Numbered from the stretch's first letter, positions 10,550 through 20,070 are shown. The stretch is 64,000 bases of DNA from Streptomyces sp. LHD-70 (GCF_031157275.1 NZ_JAVIFW010000006.1:248001-312000), one strand, 5' to 3'. The notes: a model not told the origin generated them from the letters alone. Translations and numbers: made by a program.

Positions 10550-13500
10550 TCACGAGATCAACTCCACCTCCGCAAGTGTCGCAGCTCCCTTCGGAACGAG
10601 CCGATAGTGGCGGTACGTACCGGGATCGGACACGGAGAACACCCGCGTTTGGTGGTCCCACTGGAAGGACTGCCCGTCCCGCCGGTCGAGCACCTTCCAC
10701 TTGTCGCCGTCCGCCGAGCCCTCCAACACCCAGCCGTCCGGGGCCTTCGCGCGGTCCGCCGATGTCAGCGTGTACTGCACGGCACGCGTCTCACCGGAGA
10801 GCGGCAGGTTCACCGAGGCCACCTGTGCGTCGGTCTTCGAGGAGTTGTCGAAGAGCGGCCCCTCGCTCTTCGTCGCGTCCTTGCGGGGCGAGGGCACCTT
10901 GTCGTCCTGGGTGAGGGAGACCGGCGCGGCGTCCTTGCCCGTGCCCCACTTCGACGGCTTCGGGCCCATGTCGAACTCCAGGGTGCCGCCGCGCGCGATC
11001 TCCTCGTGCGGCAGGGCCGTCGACGTCCAGCGCTTGCCGTTGACCTTCAGGCCCTGCACGTAGATGTTCTCCGCGCTGTTCTTCGGGGCCTTCACGACCA
11101 GCTTCCTCCCGCCGTCCAGACGCACCGTGACCTTGGTGAACAGCGGGGAGCCGATGGCGTATTCGCCGCTGCCCATCACCAGCGGGTAGAAGCCGAGCGA
11201 GGAGAACAGATACCAGGCGCTCTGCTCGCCGTTGTCCTCGTCGCCGTGGTAGCCCTGGCCGATCTCGCTGCCGGTGTAGAGCCGGGACAGCACCTCGCGG
11301 ACCTTCTCCTGCGTCTTCCACGGCTGCGAGGCCGCGTTGTACATGTACGTGGCGTGGTGCGCGACCTGGTTGCTGTGCCCGTACATGCCCATCCGCACGT
11401 CACGGGCCTCCGTCATCTCGTGGATGACCCCGCCGTACGAACCCGTGAACTCCGGGGACGCCGTCTCCGGGGTGTCGAAGTACGTGTCGAGCTTCTTGCC
11501 CAGGCCGGACCGGCCGCCGTACAGGTTCGCGAGGCCGCGCGAGTCCTGCGGAGCGGTGAAGGCGTAGCCCCAGCCGTTGGTCTCCGTGTAGTCGTAGCCC
11601 CACACGCGCGGGTCGTACTTCGACGACTCCACGCGCCAGTCGCCCTTCAGGTCACGGCCCTGGAAGAAGCCCGGACTGCCTGAACTCCCGTGCCCCGCAC
11701 CGGCCTTGGCGTCGAACAGCTCGACATAGTTGCGGGCCCGGTTGAAGAAGTACTCCGACTCCTCCTTGTACCGCTTCTCACCGGTCTTCTTGTAGAGGGC
11801 CTGGCCCATCTTCCCGATGCCGTAGTCGTTGAGGTAGCCCTCCAGGGACCAGGACAGGCCCTCGTGCGTCTCCGTGGACGCGTAGCCGAGGAACGGCGAG
11901 GTCTCCATGCCCTTGCGGCCCACGCCCGAACTCGGCGGCACCACCGTCGCGTTCTTCAGCGCGGCGTCGTACGCGGACTTCTCGTCGAAGTCCACGCCCT
12001 TCACGTACGCGTCGGCGAAGGCCACGTCGGAGGACGTGCCGGTCATCAAGTCCGCGTAGCCCGGCGAGGACCAGCGGGAGATCCAGCCGCCGTCCTTGTA
12101 CTGCTGCACGAACCCGTCGACCAGCTCGCCCGCCTTCTTCGGCGTGAGGAACGAGTAGGCGGGCCAGGTCGTGCGATACGTGTCCCAGAAGCCGTTGTTG
12201 ACGTACACCTGGCCGTCGACGATCTTCGCCCCGGTGTGCGTCGGGGTGTCGGGCCCGGTCTGCTTCGAGAACGGGGAGGCGTACTGCGTCTTCGTGGAGC
12301 CGTCCTTCTGCACCACCTTCTCGTGGCCCGAGTTGGGGTACAGGTAGAGGCGGTAGAGGCCGGAGTACAGCGTCGTCAGCTGGTCCTCCGTGGCGCCCTC
12401 GACCTCCACCTTGCCGAGCAGCGCGTCCCACTGCGCCTGGGCCTTGGACTTGACGCGCTCGAAGGACGTGCCCGCCGGGATCTCCCGGTCCAGGTTGGCC
12501 TTCGCCTGGTCGACGGAGATGAGGGACGTGGCCAGGCGCAGGGTGACCGTACGGTCCTTGCCCGCGTCGAAGCGCAGATGGCCCTTCACGCCGCTCGCGT
12601 CACCGCTCTTCACCGGCTTGTCGAAGGCCCCGTACACGAACAGCCGCGTCGCGCCCGTCGACAGGCCGCTCTTGACGTCCGAGTAGCCGGTGACGATCCC
12701 CTTCTCCTTGTCGAGGCTCAGGCCCGCCTTGTCGTTGACGTTGTCGAACAGGACGCTCGTGTCGTCGCCGGGGTAGGTGAAGCGCATCATCGCCGCGTGG
12801 TCCGTCGGCGTCATCTCGGCCTCGATGCCGTTCTCGAACTCGACGCCGTAGTAGTGCGGGCGGGCCGTCTCGTTCTCGTGCCTGAACGCGAGCGCCCGCT
12901 TCTTGCGGTCCAGGTCGGGCGTGCCCCCGGCCGCCGACGGAAGGACCTGGAACGTCTGCCGCTCGCCCATCCACGGGCTCGGCTCATGGCTCGCGCTGAA
13001 CGCCTGCAGCGTCGGCAGGTTGTCCTCGTTGTTGCCGCGCGCGTAGTCGTACAGCCAGCTCAGCGAGCCCGCGTTGGTCACCGGCGTCCAGAAGTTGAAG
13101 CCGTGCGGGACGGCCGTCGCCGGGAAGGTGTTGCCGCGCGAGAAGCCGCCGCTGGAGTTGGTGCCGCGGATCGTGGACGCGTAGTCCGAGGGGTGCGCCT
13201 TCGGCTGCGACGGCGGCACCCGCTTCAGGTTCACGTCGTCCACCCAGCCCTGGAACTTCGACGGCCCCTTCGGGGAGTCGTACGCCACCAGGATCCGGTC
13301 GACGGTCTTGCCCGCGGCGACCCGCCCGAGCTCGGAGGCGACATGGTTCCACTGGTTCACGTAGAGGCGCTTCGCCGCCGCCTGCCCCTGCGGAGTGAGC
13401 AACCCACCATGTTTGTCGGTGGCCTTGAGGTCGCTCAGATATGTGCCGTCCGTGAACGCCAGGTCCACCGAGACGTGCGTCGCCGCATAGCTCAGATCGG

Positions 13501-14434
13501 GCGCGGGCTCGGGCATCGCCGGGAACACGAGGTACGACAGCTCGGTGTCGCGCGCGATCTCGACGTCCACGTCGAAGACCTTGTTGTACGAGTACGCGTG
13601 GCCGTCCGCCTGGTGCGTACCGGCGTAGCGCAGCGCCCGCTTGCCCGTGAACCCGGCACCGGGCTTCGCGGTCGGCGAGCCGCTCGGGCCGCGGTGGACC
13701 GCGGAGACCATGTCCTCGGGCGCGGGCCCGCCCGTACTGCCGTCGGAGATCTGCAGGTCGGCGAGTTGAGTGGCGTCCTCCGCCCCGTTGTTGGCGGTGA
13801 TGTCGAGGCGGTAGTGCGCGTACGCGGTGTCGCCCGCGACGTCGTACGTCTTCCTCTCGAAGCGCTTGCCGAAGGTTTCCCCGGAGCGGGTGTCGAGGGT
13901 CTTCCACTCCTTGCCGTCGGCGGAGCCCTTCAGGACCCAGTCCTTGGGGTCGCGCTCGGCGTGGTCGTTGGCCGAAGTCAGGGCGTACTTGCGGACCTTG
14001 ACGGGCTCCGCCAGGTCGTACTCCACCCAGCTCTTCGCGGCGAACGCCAGCCACTTGGTGCTCGACTCGCCGTCGATGAGGTTTTCCTTCACCTCGCCTG
14101 AGCCGGCGTTCTCGTCGCTCGCGCGCACCTCGCTCACCCGGTCGGTGACATCGCCCGGAAACCCGCCGCTGAACGCGCCGTCCACCCCGGCGGCCTTCTT
14201 CTTGCCGTCCGGGGTGGTCTCGACGGTGTCCGTCCAGTCGGGGCGCGGCTGTCCCTCTTCGAAGGACGAGCTGAACTCCTGCTTCTTCTGCGCCGGTTGG
14301 GGTGCGGCGGTCGCGGTGCCCTGGGCGGCGGTGACGAGGAGGAGGGCGGCGACGGGAACGGTGGCGAGGGGTCTCGGCCACGGACTTCTGCCGCGCGCTC
14401 TCCGGCGCGACAGTAGGGGGCGGGGACTCTGCAT
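10550..14434 (-). CDS. Secreted GH92 alpha-mannosidase with carbohydrate-binding domains
   Basis: 1294 residues. A signal peptide (about 1-44) is followed by an F5/8-type discoidin domain (about 95-235, with WLAFAAKSWVEYDL and WVLKGSADGKEWKTL) and a jelly-roll-like segment (about 255-400). The GH92 beta-domain and helical catalytic barrel span about 415-1115 (opening near RGTNSSGGFSRGNTFP, closing near GEQSAWYLFSSLGFYP). A second, partial F5/8 copy ends the protein (about 1195-1294, WVLEGSADGDKWKVL). GH92 enzymes are calcium-dependent exo-mannosidases that trim mannose from high-mannose glycans or mannoproteins, so a role in scavenging fungal or glycoprotein mannose is likely. GGAGG precedes the ATG at seven bases. 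A perfect LacI-type operator lies 43 bases upstream, which suggests sugar induction. Confidence 0.93.
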   Translation of the reverse strand: MQSPRPLLSRRRARGRSPWPRPLATVPVAALLLVTAAQGTATAAPQPAQKKQEFSSSFEEGQPRPDWTDTVETTPDGKKKAAGVDGAFSGGFPGDVTDRVSEVRASDENAGSGEVKENLIDGESSTKWLAFAAKSWVEYDLAEPVKVRKYALTSANDHAERDPKDWVLKGSADGKEWKTLDTRSGETFGKRFERKTYDVAGDTAYAHYRLDITANNGAEDATQLADLQISDGSTGGPAPEDMVSAVHRGPSGSPTAKPGAGFTGKRALRYAGTHQADGHAYSYNKVFDVDVEIARDTELSYLVFPAMPEPAPDLSYAATHVSVDLAFTDGTYLSDLKATDKHGGLLTPQGQAAAKRLYVNQWNHVASELGRVAAGKTVDRILVAYDSPKGPSKFQGWVDDVNLKRVPPSQPKAHPSDYASTIRGTNSSGGFSRGNTFPATAVPHGFNFWTPVTNAGSLSWLYDYARGNNEDNLPTLQAFSASHEPSPWMGERQTFQVLPSAAGGTPDLDRKKRALAFRHENETARPHYYGVEFENGIEAEMTPTDHAAMMRFTYPGDDTSVLFDNVNDKAGLSLDKEKGIVTGYSDVKSGLSTGATRLFVYGAFDKPVKSGDASGVKGHLRFDAGKDRTVTLRLATSLISVDQAKANLDREIPAGTSFERVKSKAQAQWDALLGKVEVEGATEDQLTTLYSGLYRLYLYPNSGHEKVVQKDGSTKTQYASPFSKQTGPDTPTHTGAKIVDGQVYVNNGFWDTYRTTWPAYSFLTPKKAGELVDGFVQQYKDGGWISRWSSPGYADLMTGTSSDVAFADAYVKGVDFDEKSAYDAALKNATVVPPSSGVGRKGMETSPFLGYASTETHEGLSWSLEGYLNDYGIGKMGQALYKKTGEKRYKEESEYFFNRARNYVELFDAKAGAGHGSSGSPGFFQGRDLKGDWRVESSKYDPRVWGYDYTETNGWGYAFTAPQDSRGLANLYGGRSGLGKKLDTYFDTPETASPEFTGSYGGVIHEMTEARDVRMGMYGHSNQVAHHATYMYNAASQPWKTQEKVREVLSRLYTGSEIGQGYHGDEDNGEQSAWYLFSSLGFYPLVMGSGEYAIGSPLFTKVTVRLDGGRKLVVKAPKNSAENIYVQGLKVNGKRWTSTALPHEEIARGGTLEFDMGPKPSKWGTGKDAAPVSLTQDDKVPSPRKDATKSEGPLFDNSSKTDAQVASVNLPLSGETRAVQYTLTSADRAKAPDGWVLEGSADGDKWKVLDRRDGQSFQWDHQTRVFSVSDPGTYRHYRLVPKGAATLAEVELIS

Positions 14435-14476
14435 GCGGGGGCCTCCAGGCGGGGCATGGCTCGGCGTCGGCGGGCG

Positions 14477-14488
14477 GACAACGTTGTC
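14477..14488. promoter_or_regulatory. LacI-family operator upstream of the GH92 gene
   Basis: GACAACGTTGTC is a perfect 12-base palindrome with the central CG of LacI/GalR operators, 43 bases upstream of the GH92 start. Streptomyces glycosidase genes are often repressed by LacI proteins at sites of this form. No lacI gene is in the window, so the regulator must be encoded elsewhere. The rest of 14489-14782 holds no gene I can support. Confidence 0.6.
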
Positions 14489-14782
14489 AGGTCGCTGCGC
14501 AGGGTCCAGTAGGGCGTCAAGTGGGGTGTGGTGTCAAGGGTGTTGAGAGGGGATCAGGGGCGCCGGTCGAGGCGCTGCGAGGGTGTGAAAACCGGTGGAG
14601 CGACGGCGTGGTGCGCCGCTACCGTGTCCCGGTCCCCCGTCGTCTCGCGAAGGACCGGCCGTTGTACACCCTGTGAGATCTCCCGAGCGCTGAACTGTCG
14701 CGCGTCGCCGTGCAGCTCTGCTGCGCCTGTGCGCCGCGCTCCTTTTTGCTGCGGATTTCCTCACTGAAACCGGTGTACTTCT

Positions 14783-15331
14783 GTGCTCACCAGCTGGGCG
14801 GTCATGCCCACCTGCCTGCCTCTCGTCCGTCGCCGTTGCCACGCGTGCACGTCCGACCGCTTCCGGCCGAACGGCAAGTTCCGCGTCAACGCCCACCACA
14901 AACGCATCGACGTCTGGCTCCTCGCGCTCTGCACGACGTGCGGGGCGACGGCCGACCTCACGGTTCTGGAGCGGACCCAGGTGCGTTCCGTACGACCCGA
15001 ACTCCTCGACCGCCTGCACGCCAACGACCCGTCCCTGGCCGCCGAACTGCTCCAGGACCCGGCCGTACTGCGCCGCAACCGCATCGGCCTGGACTGGGCG
15101 GGGGCGTGGCGACTCGACACCGGGGGGCCGGTTCACCTGGACCGGGAGGCCCTGGACGTCTCGGTCCGCTTCGCGGCACGGATACCGGTCCGGCCCGTAC
15201 GGCTGATCGCCGAAGGCTGCGGTCTCTCGCGGGCCGAGGTGGAGCGGCTGATCTCGGAGGGGCGTGCCGTCGCGGCGGTGCGGCTGACCGGAAAGCTCTC
15301 CGGCGACTTCACGTTCACACTGAAACGCTGA
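14783..15331 (+). CDS. DUF1062 family protein
   Basis: 182 residues matching DUF1062 as I know it: an opening W-V-P-T segment (SWAVMPTCLPLVRRRC), a CHAC and a CTTC cysteine pair around KFRVNAHHKRIDVWLLALC, then an all-helical half ending in an S4-like segment (GLSRAEVERLISEGRAVAAVRLTGKLSGDFTFTL). The two cysteine pairs suggest a zinc site. The GTG at 14783 is used because the family begins at the W-V-P motif; there is no clear ribosome site. Function is unknown. It stands alone upstream of the ngc operon. Confidence 0.8.
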   Translation: MLTSWAVMPTCLPLVRRRCHACTSDRFRPNGKFRVNAHHKRIDVWLLALCTTCGATADLTVLERTQVRSVRPELLDRLHANDPSLAAELLQDPAVLRRNRIGLDWAGAWRLDTGGPVHLDREALDVSVRFAARIPVRPVRLIAEGCGLSRAEVERLISEGRAVAAVRLTGKLSGDFTFTLKR

Positions 15332-15845
15332 GGGGTCCCCTCCGGGGGGTGGGGGCGCGGAGTGTCCGACGTGGTCCCCGTCCTCACCCCCCCAATAGCG
15401 CGAGCAACTTGTTGGCCACGTCCGCGACCGGCTGACCGACCGCGCCGCCTTCCGCTCGTACTCCGCCGCCCTGGCGCCCGAACCGCAACGGCCGCAAAAG
15501 TCCAGGTGATCACCAACGAAAGTCCACGGGCCCGAGCCGAGTCTCTGAGGGAGGCTGCGACAGGGCGTCCGGGAGGTCTCAACTCGGGAAAGACTGCCGA
15601 CCAAAGCTGTATTCGATCTTGCTCACCCGAAGGAGAGTGGACTATACCTGTCGGCGTCTGCGCAGCCGTTTCACGGCAGTGGGCGTGGGGGCGGATAAGG
15701 CGGGGGAGCCGGGGAAAGGGTTCCCACCGCCCATCGTTTTCGGCCGTTCCCGACAAGAGATCGCACGACCCCAGCTTCACCACACCGCGGTGCCGGGGAG
15801 GGTCCGGTTCACCGCCTGAGTCCTGGAGAAGGCGAGGACTTGAGC
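15332..15845. other. Long leader region of the ngc operon
   Basis: No gene is supported in these 514 bases. The region is less coding-like than its surroundings and contains a DasR-like site at 15636-15651 and the ribosome site of ngcE. It probably holds the ngc promoter and a leader of about 190 bases. Confidence 0.5.
15636..15651. promoter_or_regulatory. DasR-responsive-element-like site upstream of ngcE
   Basis: AGTGGACTATACCTGT matches 12 of 16 positions of the dre consensus AGTGGTCTAGACCACT as I remember it. DasR is the GntR-type repressor of aminosugar uptake in Streptomyces, and the operon downstream imports N-acetylglucosamine oligomers, so position and function agree. Confidence 0.55.
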
Positions 15846-17294
15846 ATGGGATCCACTTCAGCACGCAACGGCCACGACGGCGTCGGACGCCGTGATCTGA
15901 TCAAGCGCTCGGCCGCGATCGGCCTGATTTCCGTGCCCGCGATGAGCTTCCTCTCGGCCTGTGCGAGCGGGGACGGGGGCGGCGGGGAACAGGTCGACAA
16001 GGGCGAGAAGACCAAGGACAACCCCCTCGCCGTCAACGAGAGCGCACCGCTCGACTTCGTCCTCTTCGACGGCGGCTTCGGCACGCAGTACGCCGAGGAC
16101 GCCATCAAGGTCTACGAGGGCAAGTTCCCCAAGGCCAAGGTGAAGTTCCAGCCCACGCAGAAGATCCAGTCCACGCTGCAGCCGCGCTTCAACGGCGGCA
16201 ACCCGCCGGACCTGATCGACAACTCCGGTGCCGAGCAGATGGACATGGGCGTCCTCGTCGGCAAGGACCAGCTCGCCGACCTCACCCCGCTCCTCGACGC
16301 GCCGTCCGTCGACGATCCGTCGAAGAAGGTACGCGACACCCTCCGCCCGGGCATCGTCGAGATGGGCCAGTTCGACGGCGAGAAGGTCTGGATCATGTAC
16401 TACGCGTACACGGTCTACGGCGTCTGGTACTCGCGGAAGGCGCTCGAATCGCTCGACGCCGAGTACCCGGAGACCTGGGACGACATGCTCAAGGTCTGCG
16501 CCAAGGCGAAGAAGAAGGGCATCGCGCCCTGGACGTACGCGGGCAAGCACCCGTACTACATCCCGTTCTCGCTGTACCCGATGATCGCCAAGGTCGGCGG
16601 CCGCGAGGTGCTCGACGCGATCGACAACCTGGAGCCCAACGCCTGGAAGCACCCGGCCGTCAAGGCCTGCTTCGAGGCGTACTACGAGCTCTACAAGAAG
16701 GGCTACATCCTCAAGGGCACGCCGGGCCTCGACCACATCCAGTCGCAGACCGCGTGGACCCAGGGCAAGGCGCTGTTCCTGCCCAACGGCTCCTGGGTGG
16801 AGAACGAGTCGGCGAAGACCATGCCGAAGGACTTCGACCTGGCCGTGTCCGCGCCGTCCGGCCTCGACTCGTCGGACAAGCTGCCGTTCGGCACCATGTG
16901 GGCGTCCGGCGGCGAGCCGTTCATCGTGCCGTCGAAGGCCAAGAACCCGGACGGTGCGATGGAGCAGCTGCGCATCATGCTCAGCGAGGACTCCTCGAAG
17001 AACTTCACCAAGTCCGTGAAGTCGCTGACCGCGTTCGACGGCGGCACCGACGGCATCGCGCTCACCCCGGGCCTCAAGTCGGCCGTCGCGGCCCTGGAGA
17101 AGGCCGGTGAGAACATCGTCAACCCCCGTATCCAGGACTGGTACGTGGCGCTCCAGAAGGAGAAGATCGGCGTCGGCGGCCTCGGCGAGATGATGGCGGG
17201 ACGCCTCACGCCGGCCGAGGCCATCAAGAAGATCCAGGGCTACGCCGACGAGGCGGCCAAGGACGACTCGATCAAGCACTACAAGCACCAATGA
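15846..17294 (+). CDS. ngcE: N-acetylglucosamine/chitobiose ABC transporter, binding lipoprotein
   Basis: 482 residues. A twin-arginine segment (GRRDLIKR, about 15-22) is followed by a hydrophobic stretch and a lipobox LSAC with the lipid-bearing Cys near residue 39, so it is probably a Tat-exported lipoprotein. The rest is a family 1 solute-binding protein. The sequence closely resembles NgcE, the binding protein for N-acetylglucosamine and N,N'-diacetylchitobiose in Streptomyces, and the two permeases follow directly. The ATG at 15846 has CGAGG eight bases upstream; a TTG two codons earlier is possible. No ATP-binding gene is in the operon, which fits the shared ATPase MsiK used by such transporters. 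Confidence 0.92.
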   Translation: MGSTSARNGHDGVGRRDLIKRSAAIGLISVPAMSFLSACASGDGGGGEQVDKGEKTKDNPLAVNESAPLDFVLFDGGFGTQYAEDAIKVYEGKFPKAKVKFQPTQKIQSTLQPRFNGGNPPDLIDNSGAEQMDMGVLVGKDQLADLTPLLDAPSVDDPSKKVRDTLRPGIVEMGQFDGEKVWIMYYAYTVYGVWYSRKALESLDAEYPETWDDMLKVCAKAKKKGIAPWTYAGKHPYYIPFSLYPMIAKVGGREVLDAIDNLEPNAWKHPAVKACFEAYYELYKKGYILKGTPGLDHIQSQTAWTQGKALFLPNGSWVENESAKTMPKDFDLAVSAPSGLDSSDKLPFGTMWASGGEPFIVPSKAKNPDGAMEQLRIMLSEDSSKNFTKSVKSLTAFDGGTDGIALTPGLKSAVAALEKAGENIVNPRIQDWYVALQKEKIGVGGLGEMMAGRLTPAEAIKKIQGYADEAAKDDSIKHYKHQ

Positions 17295-17405
17295 GCGACG
17301 CCGGGGGCTTCGGCCGGTCCGGAGCCCCCGGTTCAGTACGCACGCCACCAGCCGGGCGCCCGGCGGTGATGGCGGCACCCGCGGGGAAGATCGGGGTCGG
17401 TAGGA

Positions 17406-18335
17406 ATGCAACACGGTAAATACCGTTTCATCGCGGGGTTCTTGGCGGCCCCGCTCGCGCTGTACGGCGTCTTCGTGATCTGGCCGTTCGTCCAGTCCAT
17501 CTTCTATTCGTTCACGGACTGGAGCGGCCTGAGCCCCGAATTCCAGATGGTGGGCTTCGACAACTTCACGAAGATGTTCTCGGACACCGTCTTCTGGAAG
17601 TCCCTCCAACACAGCCTGCTCTTCGTTCTGTTGCTGCCCCTCGTCACCCTCACGCTGGCGCTGTTCTTCGCGTTCATGCTGAACGTCGGCGGGCGGCGCA
17701 GGAAGAACGCGGCTATCGCGGGCGTGCGCGGCTCGGCCTTCTACAAGGTCGTGTACTTCTTCCCGCAGGTGCTCTCCATCGCGATCGTCGCGCTGCTCTT
17801 CCAGTTCGCGTACAACCCCAACAGCGGGGCGCTCAACTCCGGGCTGAAGGCGATCGGCCTCGGCGGTATCCAGCCGGACTGGCTCGGCGATCCCGACCTC
17901 GCTCTGTGGTGTGTCTTCGCGGTCCTCGTCTGGTGCACAGTCGGCTTCTTCGTCGTGCTGTTCTCGGCGGGTATGGCGTCCATTCCGAAGGACTACTACG
18001 AGGCGGCGCTCCTTGACGGCGCCAACCGGATCACCACGTTCTTCAAGATCACACTGCCGCTGCTCTGGGACACCGTGCAGTCCGGCTGGGCCTATATGGG
18101 AATTCTGGCGCTCGGCGCGGAGTCCTTCGCGGTGGTGCAGATCATGACCGTCGGCCCGAACGGCGGCGGTCCCGACTATTCGACGACCGTCCTCCCGCTG
18201 TACGTCTACCAGAAGGCGTTCCGCGACGGTCAGGCTGCCTATGCGACGACGATCGGTGTCGCTCTCCTCGTCGTGACGCTGCTTTTCGTGGCGATCGTGA
18301 TGCGGATGGGCCGGCGCGAGCGGCTGGAGTACTGA
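17406..18335 (+). CDS. ngcF: N-acetylglucosamine/chitobiose ABC transporter, permease 1
   Basis: 309 residues with six membrane helices and the inner-membrane EAA loop (EAALLDGANRITTFFKITLPLL, about residues 200-220) that docks the ATPase. It belongs to the MalF-like half of CUT1 sugar transporters. It starts 111 bases after ngcE and its TGA overlaps the ATG of ngcG (TGATG), so the two permeases are translationally coupled. Together with NgcG it forms the channel through which NgcE delivers chitin-derived sugars to the cytoplasm. Confidence 0.93.
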   Translation: MQHGKYRFIAGFLAAPLALYGVFVIWPFVQSIFYSFTDWSGLSPEFQMVGFDNFTKMFSDTVFWKSLQHSLLFVLLLPLVTLTLALFFAFMLNVGGRRRKNAAIAGVRGSAFYKVVYFFPQVLSIAIVALLFQFAYNPNSGALNSGLKAIGLGGIQPDWLGDPDLALWCVFAVLVWCTVGFFVVLFSAGMASIPKDYYEAALLDGANRITTFFKITLPLLWDTVQSGWAYMGILALGAESFAVVQIMTVGPNGGGPDYSTTVLPLYVYQKAFRDGQAAYATTIGVALLVVTLLFVAIVMRMGRRERLEY

Positions 18336-19255
18336 TGAAGACGACCGACACCCCGCCCGCCGACGCCACCGAGCAGCGTCCCGCCGTCACCAAGTCGACG
18401 GCCACTCCGAAGCCGCTGGAGAAGACCTCCGAGGGGAAGACCCTGAACGTCTTCTCGCACGGAATGCTCATCCTCTGGGCGTTCATGGTGGTACTGCCGC
18501 TGCTGTGGGCGGTCATGACGTCCTTCAAGGACGACAAGTCCATCTTCTCGTCGCCGTGGTCCCTGCCGGACACACTGCAATTCGAGAACTGGGCGCGCGC
18601 CTGGACCCAGGCGCACATGAGCGACTATTTCCTCAACACCCTGATCGTGGTGGGGTGTTCGCTCGTCGGCACGATGCTGCTCGGCTCGATGGCGGCGTAC
18701 GTCCTGGCCCGCTTCGAATTCGTCGGGAACCGCTTCATCTACTTCCTCTTCATCGGAGGAATGAGCTTCCCGATCATTCTGGCGCTCGTGCCGCTGTTCT
18801 ACGTCATGCAGAACATGTCGCTCCTGAACACGCTGCCCGGACTGATCCTCGCGTACATCGCGTACTCGCTGCCGTTCACGGTGTTCTTCATGACGTCGTT
18901 CTTCCGCACGCTGCCGAGCTCGGTGGCGGAGGCGGCATTCGTGGACGGCGCCTCGCACACCCGGACGTTCTTCCAGATCATGCTGCCGATGGCCAAGCCC
19001 GGCCTGATCAGCATCACGATCTTCAACTTCCTGGGGCAGTGGAACCAGTACATGCTGCCGACGGTGCTGAACAACGACCCGGAGAACAAGGTCCTCACGC
19101 AGGGCCTGGTCCAACTCGCCGTCAGCCAGGGCTACAAGGGCGACTGGTCCGGCCTGTTCGCGGGCCTGGTCATGGCGATGCTGCCGGTGCTTGCCGCGTA
19201 CATCATCTTCCAGCGGCAGGTGGTGGCGGGGCTCACCGCGGGTGCGCTGAAGTAG
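18335..19255 (+). CDS. ngcG: N-acetylglucosamine/chitobiose ABC transporter, permease 2
   Basis: 306 residues. A hydrophilic N-terminus of about 45 residues precedes six membrane helices; the EAA loop is EAAFVDGASHTRTFFQIMLPMA (about 210-230). It is the MalG-like half of a CUT1 importer and pairs with NgcF. Its ATG shares a base with the ngcF stop. Its own TAG stop shares a base with the GTG of the next gene (taGTG), so a hydrolase is coupled to the transporter. Confidence 0.93.
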   Translation: MKTTDTPPADATEQRPAVTKSTATPKPLEKTSEGKTLNVFSHGMLILWAFMVVLPLLWAVMTSFKDDKSIFSSPWSLPDTLQFENWARAWTQAHMSDYFLNTLIVVGCSLVGTMLLGSMAAYVLARFEFVGNRFIYFLFIGGMSFPIILALVPLFYVMQNMSLLNTLPGLILAYIAYSLPFTVFFMTSFFRTLPSSVAEAAFVDGASHTRTFFQIMLPMAKPGLISITIFNFLGQWNQYMLPTVLNNDPENKVLTQGLVQLAVSQGYKGDWSGLFAGLVMAMLPVLAAYIIFQRQVVAGLTAGALK

Positions 19256-20070
19256 TGCGGCGGCGCGTGGCGTCCCGGGACGGCGTCCGGCTCGCCTGCC
19301 GCGACTGGGGCGGTACGGGGCCGGATGTCGTACTGCTGCACGGGCTCGCGGGCCATGCGGGTGAATGGGACGCGCTGGCACGGGAGTTGAGCCCCCGTTT
19401 CCGGGTGGTCGCCTTCGACCAGCGGGGGCACGGGGCGAGCGACCGGCGCCCGGAGGACGTCTCGCGCGCGGCGTTCGTCGCCGATGTCGTGGCGGTCGCC
19501 GGGCAGCTGGGGCTCGAACGCCCGGTCCTGGTCGGCCAGTCCCTCGGCGGGCACACGGCGATGCTGGTGGCGGCGGCGCACCCCGGTCTCGTACGGGCAC
19601 TGGTGCTGGTCGAGTCCGGACCCGCCCGAAACCCCCGGGGCCCCGAGGAGATCGGCGCCTGGCTGGACTCCTGGCCGACCCCGTTCCGCACGCGTGCGGC
19701 CGCCGCCCGCTTCTTCGGTGGCGGGGTGGTGGGGGAGGGCTGGGCTGCGGGCCTTGAGGAGCGGGACGACGGGCTCCATCCGCGGTTCGACCGGGACGTG
19801 CTGGTCGCCTCGCTGGCCGAGAACGCCCGCCGCTCCTTCCGCGAGGAATGGCGCCGGATCGACTGTCCGACGCTCCTCGTCCTGGCCCGGTCCAGCTTCC
19901 TGCCGTCGGACGCCGTGGACGCGATGCTGCGGGAGCGTCCTGGCGTACGCGCGCTCAGCGTGCCCGGCACCGGTCATGATCTGCACCTGGAACGGCCGGA
20001 GGTGCTGGGGGCGGTGATCACGGGCTTCTGGGGGAGTTGGACCCCTCCCCGCAAGAGCCGGAGGGGCTGA
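19255..20070 (+). CDS. Alpha/beta hydrolase coupled to the ngc operon
   Basis: 271 residues with an alpha/beta hydrolase fold: oxyanion segment VVLLHGLAGHAGEWD, nucleophile elbow GQSLGG (Ser near residue 96), acid near the SSFLPSDAVD turn and the final His in GTGHDLHLE (near 241). No signal peptide is seen, so it acts in the cytoplasm. The GTG at 19255 overlaps the ngcG stop, with a second GTG four codons on as an alternative. The coupling implies dosage linked to sugar uptake, perhaps removing an ester from an imported sugar, but the substrate is not known. Its final codons and stop lie in the arm of the terminator hairpin. Confidence 0.85.
   Translation: MRRRVASRDGVRLACRDWGGTGPDVVLLHGLAGHAGEWDALARELSPRFRVVAFDQRGHGASDRRPEDVSRAAFVADVVAVAGQLGLERPVLVGQSLGGHTAMLVAAAHPGLVRALVLVESGPARNPRGPEEIGAWLDSWPTPFRTRAAAARFFGGGVVGEGWAAGLEERDDGLHPRFDRDVLVASLAENARRSFREEWRRIDCPTLLVLARSSFLPSDAVDAMLRERPGVRALSVPGTGHDLHLERPEVLGAVITGFWGSWTPPRKSRRG

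Noticed and set aside
11690..14101. 803-codon plus-strand frame across the GH92 gene
   Set aside because: Antisense by-product of the mannosidase reading frame, rich in Arg/Val/Gly/Leu as expected for such shadows.
18505..19254. N-terminal extension of the ngc-linked hydrolase through the ngcG region
   Set aside because: It is a shifted-frame reading of the permease; the hydrolase fold begins only after the GTG at 19255.
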